DNA of 64,000 bases from an uncultured Selenomonadales bacterium (GCA_900314765.1 OMWN01000063.1:1-64000), one strand, 5' to 3'; numbered from the stretch's first letter, positions 27,585 to 36,184 are shown. Notes: generated by a model from the sequence alone, not told the origin. A program made the numbers and translations.

Positions 27585-28778
27585 ATGCTCCTGGAAAACG
27601 ATGATAAGCTCTCATCATCGATAATGGAAACAAATGAATTCGCATTAAGAGAATTTGATCATCCGCTGACAATGCTCCAACAAAAGCTCTACTGGATGTC
27701 ATTGGCACTTATTCACAAAGGGGAAAATCCAGAAGAACCATCAAAGCTTTATGACCTTGACATAAATGATATGGCAAAGCTGATGAATACCGATGTCAAA
27801 TCACTGCGGAAAAATATGAAAGATGCCATAGCGAAATTCGGTGATACAAGCGTTTCACTCCGCCCTACTTTCAAAACAGCGCCCAAAAAGACGGCTTACC
27901 TTTTGGGCATATATCAGATTATATTTGTGGATCAAGACAACGCCTCGAAAATACAAATAGGCTTCAACTATTATTTCAGAAAGAAAATATTGGAAATGAA
28001 ACAAGTGCATGATATAGAATATCCGCTGAAGACTATTGTTTCATTTCGTTCAAAATACGCAATTCAACTGTACATTTATTTAATAGCAGCGTCTTCCGTA
28101 CTGCGCGACGAACAAAAAATAATAAACAACCGATATGAGATAAAAATTGACAAGGACGACCTCATGCGCGTCCTTCAATACGATGGTCGAACCGCAGATT
28201 TCAACAGAAGGGCGCTTGCCCCTGCGATAAAGTCCATAAATGAATACTCCGAGATATATATAGAAAACGGAATGCCGGAATATATAACAAATGGCCCTGG
28301 AAAAAGAATAGTCGGCTACATATTCCGAATCAGGATAACTACATCGATAGGCTCTCCAATATTTTCAAAGCCACTGCTGATTCCCGGCAAAAATGCTGAC
28401 ATACCGGGATGGGACTATCTGGAGCAAAAGATGAAGGGAATCGGTTGCGCGCAGTCTTTCATTTCAAATGTCAAACTTCACGACGATCGCAAGCGCCTAT
28501 GGGGCAACTTGCTGTACACTTGGTATCTGGCAGGCAACAGTGCCCGTTATCTCAATAAAGCTTACAAGGAAGACTATTTTAAGTCCATAGGAATGGACAT
28601 AGGAAAACTGGTAAGTCTGCTTCTCGAAGAAAAACCGGGATACCGTGATGATTTCTTGACTTTTGTCGAAACAGAGTACGCAAAAAAGAAAGGTCATAAG
28701 CCTACATCAGAGGAAGTTCATGACATGCTTCAAAAATTCTATGATAAAAACGGCATTGTCGCGCCGAAAAACGAATAA
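27585..28778 (+). CDS. rep: Plasmid replication initiator, Rep_3 family
   Basis: A 397-residue initiator expected to bind the flanking iterons and start theta replication. It shows the tandem winged-helix layout of Rep_3/RepB proteins: the first domain around LTMLQQKLYWMSLALIHKG, then FNYYFRKKILEM, SKYAIQLYIYL and FNRRALAPAIKSINEYSEI. A C-terminal extension (about residues 260-397) has weaker similarity. AAGGA 10 nt upstream favours the ATG at 27585 over a GTG 9 nt earlier that overlaps the ribosome site. Codons are AT-rich compared with most genes of the window, as in the nearby ParA/ParB pair. Confidence 0.88.
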   Translation: MLLENDDKLSSSIMETNEFALREFDHPLTMLQQKLYWMSLALIHKGENPEEPSKLYDLDINDMAKLMNTDVKSLRKNMKDAIAKFGDTSVSLRPTFKTAPKKTAYLLGIYQIIFVDQDNASKIQIGFNYYFRKKILEMKQVHDIEYPLKTIVSFRSKYAIQLYIYLIAASSVLRDEQKIINNRYEIKIDKDDLMRVLQYDGRTADFNRRALAPAIKSINEYSEIYIENGMPEYITNGPGKRIVGYIFRIRITTSIGSPIFSKPLLIPGKNADIPGWDYLEQKMKGIGCAQSFISNVKLHDDRKRLWGNLLYTWYLAGNSARYLNKAYKEDYFKSIGMDIGKLVSLLLEEKPGYRDDFLTFVETEYAKKKGHKPTSEEVHDMLQKFYDKNGIVAPKNE

Positions 28779-28786
28779 TCTTGTTT

Positions 28787-29145
28787 GGTGACAAAAAGAC
28801 TCCAAAATTTTCTAAATCTGCTTCACATGTTGGGGCAGATTTTTTGTTTATGGTTCTTGGTGACATTTTTCCCACAAAACAAGAAGCAATTTTCGCGATA
28901 AGGAAAATTTTAAGTCAACAGCCCACAAATAGTGATATGTTTTCGTACATTTTATTTGGTGACAGTTTTTCTCCATTTTAGATCGCAAAAATAGTGTTCC
29001 TAGATTATCGATTGTTTTATTCCAAAGAAAAATGTCACCAAACCAGCGCTGCAAGCCATATTGAACCCACATCGGACCTAATTATTTGGTGACATTTTTG
29101 CGCATGGTTTATACTGGAATACTTTTGGTGACATTTTATCTCCAT
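28787..29145 (-). repeat. Right iteron array, inverted orientation
   Basis: At least five TTTGGTGACATTTTTNNCTCC-like iterons lie at about 28787, 28855, 28954, 29080 and 29124. They point opposite to the left array, and one copy in the left-array orientation is at 29030. They start right after the rep stop codon, so rep is bracketed by oppositely oriented arrays. Confidence 0.75.
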
Positions 29146-29153
29146 GACTTTCA

Positions 29154-29282
29154 TTGCCATGACTGGAATAGCATGATAGAATTATAAAACCATATTTATG
29201 AGTTGCGTTGGTATAAAATTGCTTTTATATGGAAGAAAAAAGGAGATGGCCTCAAGATTTTCTCGAAGCCATCTCTTTTTTT
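29154..29282 (+). ncRNA. Candidate small RNA in the origin region
   Basis: A promoter (TTGCCA at 29154, 17 nt, TAGAAT at 29177) is followed about 60 nt later by a strong terminator (GAGATGGC at 29243 pairing with GCCATCTC at 29268, then seven T). The predicted transcript is about 90 nt and has no convincing reading frame. It is not antisense to the rep leader, so copy-number control is only a guess. Confidence 0.4.
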
Positions 29283-29317
29283 GTGCTTAGGTAGAACTAT
29301 TTTGTCACCATAGTGAC

Positions 29318-29568
29318 TCAGAGGTCCGCAGTCGTAATCTGCCAAAGTATCCGCTGTTTCTTAAGTCGATCAAGAGATTCTCCTGCTCGATCAAGTTGCT
29401 TTTGAGTTGATTCTAGTCGCTTATTGACACGATTATTGTATTCGTTTGCTCCTGTGTCGCTGTGGTTTCTGAGCATGAGTTAGATGATGACAGTAACAGC
29501 AGCGACAAAAACAATGGTGACAAAATAGTTCCCGACGCGAAACTTGTCAAAGATTTTTCATTCCACAT
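29318..29568 (-). pseudogene. Decayed small membrane/coiled-coil protein gene
   Basis: GGAGG 6 nt before the ATG at 29568 starts MWNEK. After a one-base deletion in an A-run, the coding-like frame continues IFDKFRVGNYFVTIVFVAAV, reaches a TAA, then runs on through a helical tail (NKRLESTQKQLDRAGESLDR) to the stop at 29318. The 251-nt length fits exactly one lost base. It would have been a single-span protein with a C-terminal coiled coil. An iteron-like GGTGAC motif lies inside it. Confidence 0.5.
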
Positions 29569-29790
29569 CTTCATCCTCCGCTTCCTTTCTAGTATAAGTT
29601 GTTCCATTGAGATGTCGGCACTGTCTTTTTCCTTCATATAAGTGAGCTTGGTAGTCTTATTTAATTTTTCTTTATCAATGACGCTAGGAGTCTCCTTTCT
29701 TAAGCAATAGAGAATACCATTAAGATAATCGGCAATGATGATTGGTGATATAGAGCAAATAGAAATTCTGTTGCCTCTAAACTGCGGCAA
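29569..29790 (-). pseudogene. Possible fragment of a helix-turn-helix/excisionase-like gene
   Basis: This stretch reads GKLPQFRGNRISICSISPII followed by ADYLNGILYCLRKE and a charged tail. That recalls the wing of excisionase-type HTH_17 domains, without a good start or an N-terminal helix-turn-helix. The reading frame runs on into the pseudogene downstream. Weak evidence; it may be noise. Confidence 0.25.
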
Positions 29791-29887
29791 CTTTCCTTTT
29801 CTTAAGTCTCTAGTTCGTGAGTACTTTTAACTGTTATTTGTTTGTTGTAAGAATTTGACATCATGCAGTATGCACTTTCTGTTTCAT

Positions 29888-29939
29888 GTTATATATTTTA
29901 TATAACAAATCTTGTTTTTAGCTTTTGTTATGATATAAT
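29888..29939 (+). promoter_or_regulatory. parA1 promoter and upstream palindrome
   Basis: A palindrome with arms GTTATATA/TATATAAC (29888-29906) precedes TTGTTT, 16 nt and TATAAT (29912-29939), about 47 nt before the parA start. The palindrome is a plausible operator or centromere-like site for the Par proteins; that role is inferred. Confidence 0.45.
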
Positions 29940-29985
29940 CTTTGCAATAGGCGATACGAGATTTTGCAACAAAAGGATGTGGAGA

Positions 29986-30894
29986 ATGATGAATAAAAAA
30001 ACGCGAGTCATAGCGGTGTATAATCAAAAAGGCGGCAGCGGCAAATCCACTACTGCGATATCCTTGGCCGATGTGTACGCGCGCAAGAAAAATCTCAAAG
30101 TGCTCATTGTGGACTCAGATCCACAGGCTACAGCATCAACAAGGTTCGGATGGGATCCTGAGCTGAATTATACAGAGAAATCATATCCTAGTTATATTCT
30201 GAATGAACTTGAGGCCAGAGAGCGGATTGACCCATACGCGAAACATATACCGCCGCATGAGTATTATGTTGGCGCTAGAAGATATTCCATTAGGAAGGAC
30301 AGCAAAGATGGCGATTACGGTGGCAATCTGAAGCTGCTTGTCAGCAATGCAAGGCTTGAACGAGCATACATGGATTTGAATTCAAGCAGCGAGGGCAAAG
30401 ACCTTTTGGCTGACATGTTCAGCGAGATATGCGAGACTGGGGAATTTGATGTTGTTGTTATTGACATGGCTCCGGGGCTTGGTTTCTCGCAGCGCGAAAT
30501 ATTGATGGGCACTGATTATATAGTCACGCCTTGCACGTGCGACATGGATTCAATCGACGGCGCGCTCAGAGTTGGTGAGGCATGGGATCGCATTGAGCGC
30601 CATAAGCCCTCCCCTATTGTTTTCCTTGGTATTTTCTTCAATATGGTGAAAAAGAATACAAAAGCTACGCGAAGCACATTCGAGCAGATTGATCAGTTCT
30701 GGGCGACAAATCCAAGGCTTGATACAATTATTCCCATGAATCAAGATGTCAACAACGCGACCAACAAGCGAATACCTGTTACCATCGGTTTTCCTAATTC
30801 GTCGGCATCAAAGGCTTTTGACAAACTGGCCAACGAGATTTTAAAAAGAATAGAGACCATTGAAAGCACAGCAACTGATATGGAGGCCAATTAA
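29986..30894 (+). CDS. parA: ParA-type partition ATPase (copy 1)
   Basis: A 302-residue chromosome/plasmid-partitioning ATPase that would form dynamic filaments or gradients on the nucleoid to segregate the replicon. The deviant Walker A motif is QKGGSGKST (about residues 14-22), with Walker A' SDPQAT and Walker [10 protein letters not shown]. There is no N-terminal helix-turn-helix, as in smaller ParA proteins. The long frame upstream lacks a ribosome site; GGAG precedes two adjacent ATGs at 29986/29989. parB follows with no gap. Codon use is AT-rich like rep, consistent with a shared replicon module. Confidence 0.92.
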   Translation: MMNKKTRVIAVYNQKGGSGKSTTAISLADVYARKKNLKVLIVDSDPQATASTRFGWDPELNYTEKSYPSYILNELEARERIDPYAKHIPPHEYYVGARRYSIRKDSKDGDYGGNLKLLVSNARLERAYMDLNSSSEGKDLLADMFSEICETGEFDVVVIDMAPGLGFSQREILMGTDYIVTPCTCDMDSIDGALRVGEAWDRIERHKPSPIVFLGIFFNMVKKNTKATRSTFEQIDQFWATNPRLDTIIPMNQDVNNATNKRIPVTIGFPNSSASKAFDKLANEILKRIETIESTATDMEAN

Positions 30895-31965
30895 ATGGGG
30901 TTCATTAACACGAAGAAAGGTCGAGTGGACGTTGGAGAAATGGATCTTGACGTCAGGCGCAAGGAAGATGAGGAGAAGAAACGTCGTCTCATGGCAATGA
31001 TGGATGAGAAAAGAAGCAACGGTGAAAAGATAAAAAAAGAGGACGAGCTTGAAGATTTCTCCGAGATAGATTCTGCTGTTGGCAAGCGTGTCGAGATGGA
31101 CGTGCCACTTTCAAGACTCGTGAGGATCGATGACATATACCCAGAGTGGGACGTCTTCCCTGCGGCGCCCGATGACAAGATTATAGACCTCGCGCAGTCT
31201 ATTGATGCTTATGGACTGCTGCATAGGATTACGCTTTGGGAGCTTGGTGACGGAAGATATTTGATACTCGGTGGTCATACTCGAACAGCTGCCTTCGAAT
31301 TTCTTCATGATTGGTACAATGAGAAATTCAATGAAGAAAAATATGATATTATTCCCTCGCTCGTGTACAAAAAAGAACAGATAGATGAGACTGACGCTCA
31401 CAGGATTTTCCTGCTGAGCAACACTAACCAACGAGAAAACAGTCCGTTTGTCCTTGGACGAGCATATAATGACCTAATGAAGCTTGAGAATAAAAAGGCG
31501 TTTTATGGTTCGGGCATTTATGCAAAAGAAAGTGTGGCAAAGCAGACGGGCGTCAAGCCCTCGAACCTTTACAGATACATTTCCCTTTACAAGACTGGCT
31601 ATAAGCCCCTTGTTGATGCCGTGAGCAGGAAAGAAATTTCCTTCAATGTGGCATATACGCTGAGTCGCATGCCAAAGAATTTGCAAATGTTTGTGTATAA
31701 TTCTGGCAAATATGTAAAAATGTCAATGAACAAAGCAAAGGTGCTTTCCACTGCCATGACAGAGGCTGACGTTAAGCGCGAATTGGACGATTACGAAAAT
31801 GGACCAAAATCGTTCGAATACAAGGTCATATCAAGAACTGCAAGGCCGAAGAATTATGAAATAATTCCCGTGTTTGTCAGACCAGAGAAAAAAGACGAAC
31901 TCGTGCAGCTGATAGCTGAGTTAGTGAAAAAAAGTGAGCCGAAGGAAAACATCATTGTCGGATAG
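30895..31965 (+). CDS. parB: ParB-type partition protein (copy 1)
   Basis: A 356-residue centromere-binding partner of the ParA immediately upstream; its ATG directly follows the parA stop and a GGAGG lies in the parA tail. Residues 1-60 are charged and helical. The ParB/Srx nucleotide-binding core spans about 65-165, with GGHTRTAAF in place of the usual GEHRYRA motif. A helix-turn-helix lies around SVAKQTGVKPSNLYRY, with a C-terminal domain after about 300. It resembles the second ParB at 62.7 kb along its length. Confidence 0.9.
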   Translation: MGFINTKKGRVDVGEMDLDVRRKEDEEKKRRLMAMMDEKRSNGEKIKKEDELEDFSEIDSAVGKRVEMDVPLSRLVRIDDIYPEWDVFPAAPDDKIIDLAQSIDAYGLLHRITLWELGDGRYLILGGHTRTAAFEFLHDWYNEKFNEEKYDIIPSLVYKKEQIDETDAHRIFLLSNTNQRENSPFVLGRAYNDLMKLENKKAFYGSGIYAKESVAKQTGVKPSNLYRYISLYKTGYKPLVDAVSRKEISFNVAYTLSRMPKNLQMFVYNSGKYVKMSMNKAKVLSTAMTEADVKRELDDYENGPKSFEYKVISRTARPKNYEIIPVFVRPEKKDELVQLIAELVKKSEPKENIIVG

Positions 31966-31998
31966 AGACTCGATGAGGAGAAATAAAATGTAGAGAAC

Positions 31999-32025
31999 GA
32001 ATTTGTCCGAACTTCGGACAAATTC
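31999..32025. repeat. Variant of the 25-nt dyad
   Basis: GAATTTGTCCGAA and its complement around one central base. It keeps the outer AATTTGT arms of the main family but has a different core. It lies 33 nt after the parB stop. Confidence 0.6.
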
Positions 32026-32184
32026 AAAATGATATATGACTCGGAATGTACGTCTTGGAATGGGATAAAGGTTGTCTCAACTGCAGAAATATGTAGTCCT
32101 AGCTTTATACTCGTTTTCATGGCGATGGATTATTTCCTCGCTGTTTGGTTGCCAGCTGAATGATATAAAATTACTTGGTGTAAT

Positions 32185-32226
32185 AAAATACCCCTGCAAA
32201 TCTTTGCGACTTGCAGGGGCGTTTTT
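32185..32226. terminator. Bidirectional terminator
   Basis: CCCCTGCAA / TTGCAGGGG stem flanked by an A-run on the left and T-run on the right. It ends the minus-strand dehydrogenase transcript and could end the par operon. Confidence 0.8.
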
Positions 32227-32244
32227 GATTCGTATCAATATGCG

Positions 32245-33207
32245 TTATTTTTTGATGATGCCGTTTGCGATGAGGACTTCCTGCACGCTGGCGGCGCTCT
32301 TTTTGAGGAGTTCGACTTCTTTTTCTGATATGTGGAGCGGAATGCGACGCTCGACACCGTTTCTGCCGATGACGCTCGGCAGCGACAGCGCGACATCCGT
32401 GAGGCCGTATTCGCCGTGAAGCGGCATGGAGACAGGCGTCACGAGGTGCTCATCGTTCAGCACGGCGCGCGCGAGGCGGCAGGCGCCGACGGAGATGCCT
32501 GTATTCGTCCAGCCCTTCGACTCGAGCACGTCGTATGCCGTCTGTACGACTTCGTTTGCGATGGCGTCCTTGTCGAGCGGGCCCTCATGCTCATAAAACT
32601 CGTCGAGTTGGTCGATGGGCACGCCGCCGATTGTGAACACGCTCCACGCAGGGAACGCCGAATTGCCGTGTTCGCCGAGCATGTAGCCATTCACGTTCGC
32701 GGGATTGACATGATAATGCTTGCCGATGATGTACTTGAAGCGCATCGTTTCAAGCGTCGTGCCCGTGCCGAAAAGATGCCCCACAGGGTAGCCGAACTCC
32801 GTCGCCGATACGAACGTCGTGATGTCGAGCGGGTTCGTGATCATGATGAATATCGCGTCTGTCGTGTACTTCACGACCTCCGTCATGATCTCGCGAAGCA
32901 CCTTTGTATTCTCACGCGCGAGTGTCAGACGCTCATGGCTCACGCCTGCGAGAATGCTCGGCCCAGCCGCGCAGATGATGACGTCCGTGTCCTTGAGGTC
33001 TTCCCATGTGCCCGAGTGGACATACATGCCCGGGTAGAGGTCCGTCGAGAGCGCGTGCATCATGTCTAGCGCCTCGCCGTGCGCTACCTCATGGCGAATA
33101 TCTATGCAGACGATTTCAGACGCGAGCTGCATCGCGACAGCCTGCGTCAGTACAGCCGAGCCGACATGGCCGAGACCGAGGATGGCGAGTTTTTGATTAC
33201 GTTTCAT
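32245..33207 (-). CDS. L-2-hydroxyacid dehydrogenase of the LDH/MDH family
   Basis: A 320-residue NAD-dependent dehydrogenase interconverting a 2-hydroxyacid and its 2-oxoacid. The Rossmann motif is GLGHVGSAV (residues 11-19), the cofactor acidic residue is in CIDIRHE, ITNPLDI is conserved, and the catalytic His is H180 in GEHGNS. The substrate loop reads AGPSILAGVSHERL, longer than the usual AGxxQKPGETR and without the Gln that marks lactate. Overall it looks as much like L-2-hydroxyisocaproate dehydrogenase as LDH. It is monocistronic, with a clear promoter. Lactate or a branched-chain hydroxyacid are both possible. Confidence 0.85.
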   Translation of the reverse strand: MKRNQKLAILGLGHVGSAVLTQAVAMQLASEIVCIDIRHEVAHGEALDMMHALSTDLYPGMYVHSGTWEDLKDTDVIICAAGPSILAGVSHERLTLARENTKVLREIMTEVVKYTTDAIFIMITNPLDITTFVSATEFGYPVGHLFGTGTTLETMRFKYIIGKHYHVNPANVNGYMLGEHGNSAFPAWSVFTIGGVPIDQLDEFYEHEGPLDKDAIANEVVQTAYDVLESKGWTNTGISVGACRLARAVLNDEHLVTPVSMPLHGEYGLTDVALSLPSVIGRNGVERRIPLHISEKEVELLKKSAASVQEVLIANGIIKK

Positions 33208-33265
33208 GGTAAAACCCCTCTTTTTTTTGAAATGGATTAAAATTTAGTTTACGCTATTACACATA

Positions 33266-33294
33266 ATCTTAGTCTTTTGCTTACATAATGTCAA
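33266..33294 (-). promoter_or_regulatory. Promoter of the dehydrogenase gene
   Basis: On the minus strand TTGACA (33289-33294), 17 nt, TAAGAT (33266-33271), about 60 nt before the start codon. The rest of the gap up to 33520 shows nothing else recognisable. Confidence 0.7.
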
Positions 33295-33521
33295 TAAGTT
33301 TCCATAAAAGATGAATAGAAGTACGGAAATCAATTTTCTTGGCAACATGATAGTGGTGAGAGGAAAAATTCACGTAGGAGTAGACATTATAATGAATCAA
33401 AATTATAATATGAAGTAATCATCATGTGAATTAGTAAGAGAATTAAATGTGAACAGTGAGTCAACACTGAACATGAACAGCCGCAAGATGATTTTAGGAT
33501 TTAACAAAGGGGTGGGGCAGC

Positions 33522-33920
33522 ATGGTGAAGACGATAAGCGTGAGGACGAGCAGGCACACGCAGATGGTTGATATTACGGATGATGTGGAGCGCGCTGTGA
33601 GGGAGAGCGGCGTGCGCGAGGGCACGTGTCTTATTTTTGTACCGCACACGACGGCGGCGGTCACCATCAATGAGAATGCCGACCCTGATGTGCAGGTGGA
33701 TTTCATGAAGGAAATCGACAAGATTGTACCGTGGGAGGATGGGTACAGGCACATGGAGGGGAACTCTGCGGCGCATCTCAAAGCGTCGATGATGGGATTT
33801 TCGGAGACGGTCATCGTGCATGAGGGGCAACTCCTGCTTGGCACATGGCAGGGGATTTATTTCCTCGAATATGATGGGCCGCGGATGAGGAGCGTGCATG
33901 TGAAGGTCATGGAGGGATGA
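33522..33920 (+). CDS. YjbQ family protein (UPF0047)
   Basis: A 132-residue member of the YjbQ/UPF0047 family. HTTAAVTINENADPDV, MEGNSAAHLKASMMG and LLLGTWQGIYFLEYDGPR are the family signatures, and the conserved His and Glu residues are present. Some relatives show weak thiamine-phosphate synthase activity, but the physiological role is unknown. GGGGTGGGG precedes the ATG. It stands alone, followed by a strong terminator. Confidence 0.93.
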   Translation: MVKTISVRTSRHTQMVDITDDVERAVRESGVREGTCLIFVPHTTAAVTINENADPDVQVDFMKEIDKIVPWEDGYRHMEGNSAAHLKASMMGFSETVIVHEGQLLLGTWQGIYFLEYDGPRMRSVHVKVMEG

Positions 33921-33981
33921 TTTTTAAAGGGAAATCGTAAACAGTGAAAAATCGTGCGTAACAGATTTTAAAATAGGCAAA

Positions 33982-34031
33982 ATGAAAGAGCGCCGCTTTG
34001 CATCGGGGATTGGTGCAAAGGGCGCTCTTTC
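33982..34031. terminator. Bidirectional terminator between convergent genes
   Basis: A stem with arms GAAAGAGCGCC/GGCGCTCTTTC and an inner GCTTTGCA/TGCAAAG extension lies between yjbQ and the convergent DUF3793 gene. Confidence 0.8.
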
Positions 34032-34051
34032 AGCTTTATAAGGAGTCGCTA

Positions 34052-34645
34052 TCAAAAGAAGGGGTTATCAAGGATTTCAGGGAGCTGCTTGCCGGCGGCG
34101 AGGCAGCTCACAAAGTGGTCGGTGCATTTTCGGTAGAAGCCAAATAATTTCTTGGCCGCCGCCTCGTTGCTGTACACCTTCCAGAAGCCGCAGTCGAGGT
34201 AGTCGTGGCCGTGGTGCCTGATGAAGCCCACGACGTCTGACGGTGGATAGCCGAGGAAAAGGCCAATCTCGTGCGGGAATGTGTCGCCGCTGCCGATGCG
34301 CTCCGCGAGGTGCTCTATCTGAAACGAGAGAAGCACGGTCGCCTCGTCAAGCGAGCGTGCGACGGGGTAGCCGTAGCGGCGAAGGACTGACTTCGCCATC
34401 GGGCGCATGAGGAGACGCGCGAGAATGTCGGCGCGATAGAAGAGGATGAGCGCGCGGGATGAAGCGCTGCCGATGCGCCTCACGCTGACGCCGCATCGTG
34501 CGAGGCACGGCGCGTAGCGAATGATGAGGCGCCCGAGCTCGCCGCTCTCGTCCACGGGGAGCGATATGAGGCTCGCGGCTTTCAGCCCACGAAACGTCGG
34601 CGCGCAATGCTCAGCGAGCACTGCCTCGAACTCCGATGCGCCCAT
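34052..34645 (-). CDS. DUF3793 family protein
   Basis: A 197-residue member of DUF3793, a family common in Clostridia and Negativicutes and of unknown function. The diagnostic stretch is FPHEIGLFLGYPPSDVVGFI followed by FWKVY and a late FYRKCTD. An AGAGGTG ribosome site selects the ATG at 34645. A Fur-box-like sequence lies about 45 nt upstream. Relatives are often seen near iron genes, so iron or haem linkage is plausible; this is inference. Confidence 0.85.
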   Translation of the reverse strand: MGASEFEAVLAEHCAPTFRGLKAASLISLPVDESGELGRLIIRYAPCLARCGVSVRRIGSASSRALILFYRADILARLLMRPMAKSVLRRYGYPVARSLDEATVLLSFQIEHLAERIGSGDTFPHEIGLFLGYPPSDVVGFIRHHGHDYLDCGFWKVYSNEAAAKKLFGFYRKCTDHFVSCLAAGKQLPEILDNPFF

Positions 34646-34689
34646 CAAAATCACCTCTTAACTATCAACAAGGTCATTATAGCAGAAAA

Positions 34690-34702
34690 GATAATCATTA
34701 TC
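34690..34702. promoter_or_regulatory. Fur-box-like operator
   Basis: GATAATCATTATC matches the last 13 positions of the classical 19-bp Fur consensus and is near-palindromic. It lies 45 nt upstream of the DUF3793 gene in an AT-rich promoter region. Confidence 0.6.
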
Positions 34703-34808
34703 AATAGAGAAAACGAAAAAATTAAGATTTTTTTGAGAAATTTTTGGTGAAATTTGATGGCGCGCAATAATTGCACTTCACTTGCGACCATAACTCCCCC
34801 TCGCCGCA

Positions 34809-34847
34809 TACAAAAAGCCGCCACGCTAATCCGCGTGGCGGCTTTTT
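34809..34847. terminator. Bidirectional terminator after flgE
   Basis: GCCGCCACGC / GCGTGGCGGC stem with A- and T-runs on either side, just past the flgE stop. Confidence 0.85.
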
Positions 34848-34906
34848 TCCGCTATATTATCTCATCTTGTCATATTCTTATCCTATCCGTTATCCTATAT
34901 CACTCA

Positions 34907-36184
34907 TTATCTCTTGAGGTTGATGAGTGTCTCGAGCATTTCGTCGGAGACGGTGATGATCTTGGAGTTCGACTGGAATCCACGCTGGGTGACGATCATG
35001 TCGGTGAATTCGTTTGCGATGTCGACGTTGGACATCTCGAGCGCGGACGGGGTGATGGTCGCGCCGAGGGCGGTTGCCGTGTTCGGCTCGCCCGACTTGC
35101 CGGCGTTGTTCGAGTCCTGATAGAGGCTGTCGCCCGTCTTCTCGAGGCCGCTCGGGTTCGTGAAGCGCTGGAGCGCTACCTGCGCCTCGGCCTGCTTCAT
35201 GCCGTTCGTGTAGTTGCCCGTGATGACGCCCGTCTTGTCGATGGATATGCTCGAGAGTGTGCCCGCCGCATTGCCGTCGTCAGCGGTGCCCGCGATGGTA
35301 TTCTCTTGGTCGTACTGGGTTAGTTTACTGAAGTCAACCGTGACTTCAAAAGGTGTCTTTTCGCCATTTGTTACTGTAAGTTTTGCCGTATTTCCGCCGC
35401 TTTTATAAACACCATTTTCGTCAAACACTAAATCAGGAGTTGTTGTAAACGCAACCGTATCTGATACAGAATTGCCAGCTGAGTCCTTATAAGAGGAAGA
35501 TGTTGCTGATGGTGTCCATGTATTGGCACTTTTTTTTGTAAATGTTATAACAACATCATGAGCGAAACCCTCTGTGCCATATACAGTAAGAGTGGTAGCA
35601 ATTTTTGTACCAATAGGAGATTTCGCATTAAGGTTGTTTGAGTATGTAGCACTTGTAGTTTTGGTCGGCGCCATGCTTTTGCCTGACGGTATCGTGATAT
35701 TCGTGACGGCACTCGTCGGGTCTGGATCTTTCCATTTGTTATTGGCCTTGTCAAATTCTCCCATCCAGCCCTGCACGAACATGCCGCTGCCCGGCTGCAC
35801 GTAGTTGCCGTCGGCGTCGAACTCGAATGCGCCGTTCCTTGTATAGAACGTGCCGTTCGTGCTCTTCATGATGAAGAGGGCGTTCGTCGAGGAGAGGCAG
35901 AGGTCGGTGTTCTTGCCCGTCGACTGGACAGAGCCATTCGTGAAGAGGAGGTCAATCGACGACACAGACGAGCCGAGGCCAATCTGCTTTGGGTTCGTGC
36001 CGCCGAGCGTCGCGCCGTCAGGAGCCGACGCGCCCGTGAGCGTCTGCGAGAGCATGTCCGCGAATACGACGCGGCTCGATTTGAAGCCCGTGGTGTTGAT
36101 GTTTGAGATGTTATTGCCAATGACATCCATGCGTGTCTGATGGTTTTTCAGTCCAGAGACGCCGGAGTAGAGTGAACGCATCAT
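34907..36184 (-). CDS. flgE: Flagellar hook protein FlgE
   Basis: A 425-residue hook subunit, polymerised outside the cell by the flagellar export apparatus. The N-terminal rod motif (LYSGVSGL, IGNNISNINTTGFKSSR) and C-terminal motif (SNVDIANEFTDMIVTQRGFQ, ISDEMLETL-like end) pack as the D0 coiled coil. A FlaE-type middle domain lies between. The central third (35300-35660) is markedly more AT-rich than both ends, suggesting recombination of the surface-exposed domain. No other flagellar gene is in the window, which is unusual because flgE normally lies in a fla/che operon. GAAAGGAAG precedes the start. Confidence 0.93.
   Translation of the reverse strand: MMRSLYSGVSGLKNHQTRMDVIGNNISNINTTGFKSSRVVFADMLSQTLTGASAPDGATLGGTNPKQIGLGSSVSSIDLLFTNGSVQSTGKNTDLCLSSTNALFIMKSTNGTFYTRNGAFEFDADGNYVQPGSGMFVQGWMGEFDKANNKWKDPDPTSAVTNITIPSGKSMAPTKTTSATYSNNLNAKSPIGTKIATTLTVYGTEGFAHDVVITFTKKSANTWTPSATSSSYKDSAGNSVSDTVAFTTTPDLVFDENGVYKSGGNTAKLTVTNGEKTPFEVTVDFSKLTQYDQENTIAGTADDGNAAGTLSSISIDKTGVITGNYTNGMKQAEAQVALQRFTNPSGLEKTGDSLYQDSNNAGKSGEPNTATALGATITPSALEMSNVDIANEFTDMIVTQRGFQSNSKIITVSDEMLETLINLKR

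Noticed and set aside
26337-29145. CRISPR array
   Set aside because: The repeats are short, irregularly spaced, present in both orientations and flank a Rep gene; there are no uniform spacers and no cas genes.
34754-35323. Plus-strand frame of 189 codons
   Set aside because: It lies mostly antisense to flgE and crosses the flgE terminator; the composition is that of a shadow frame.
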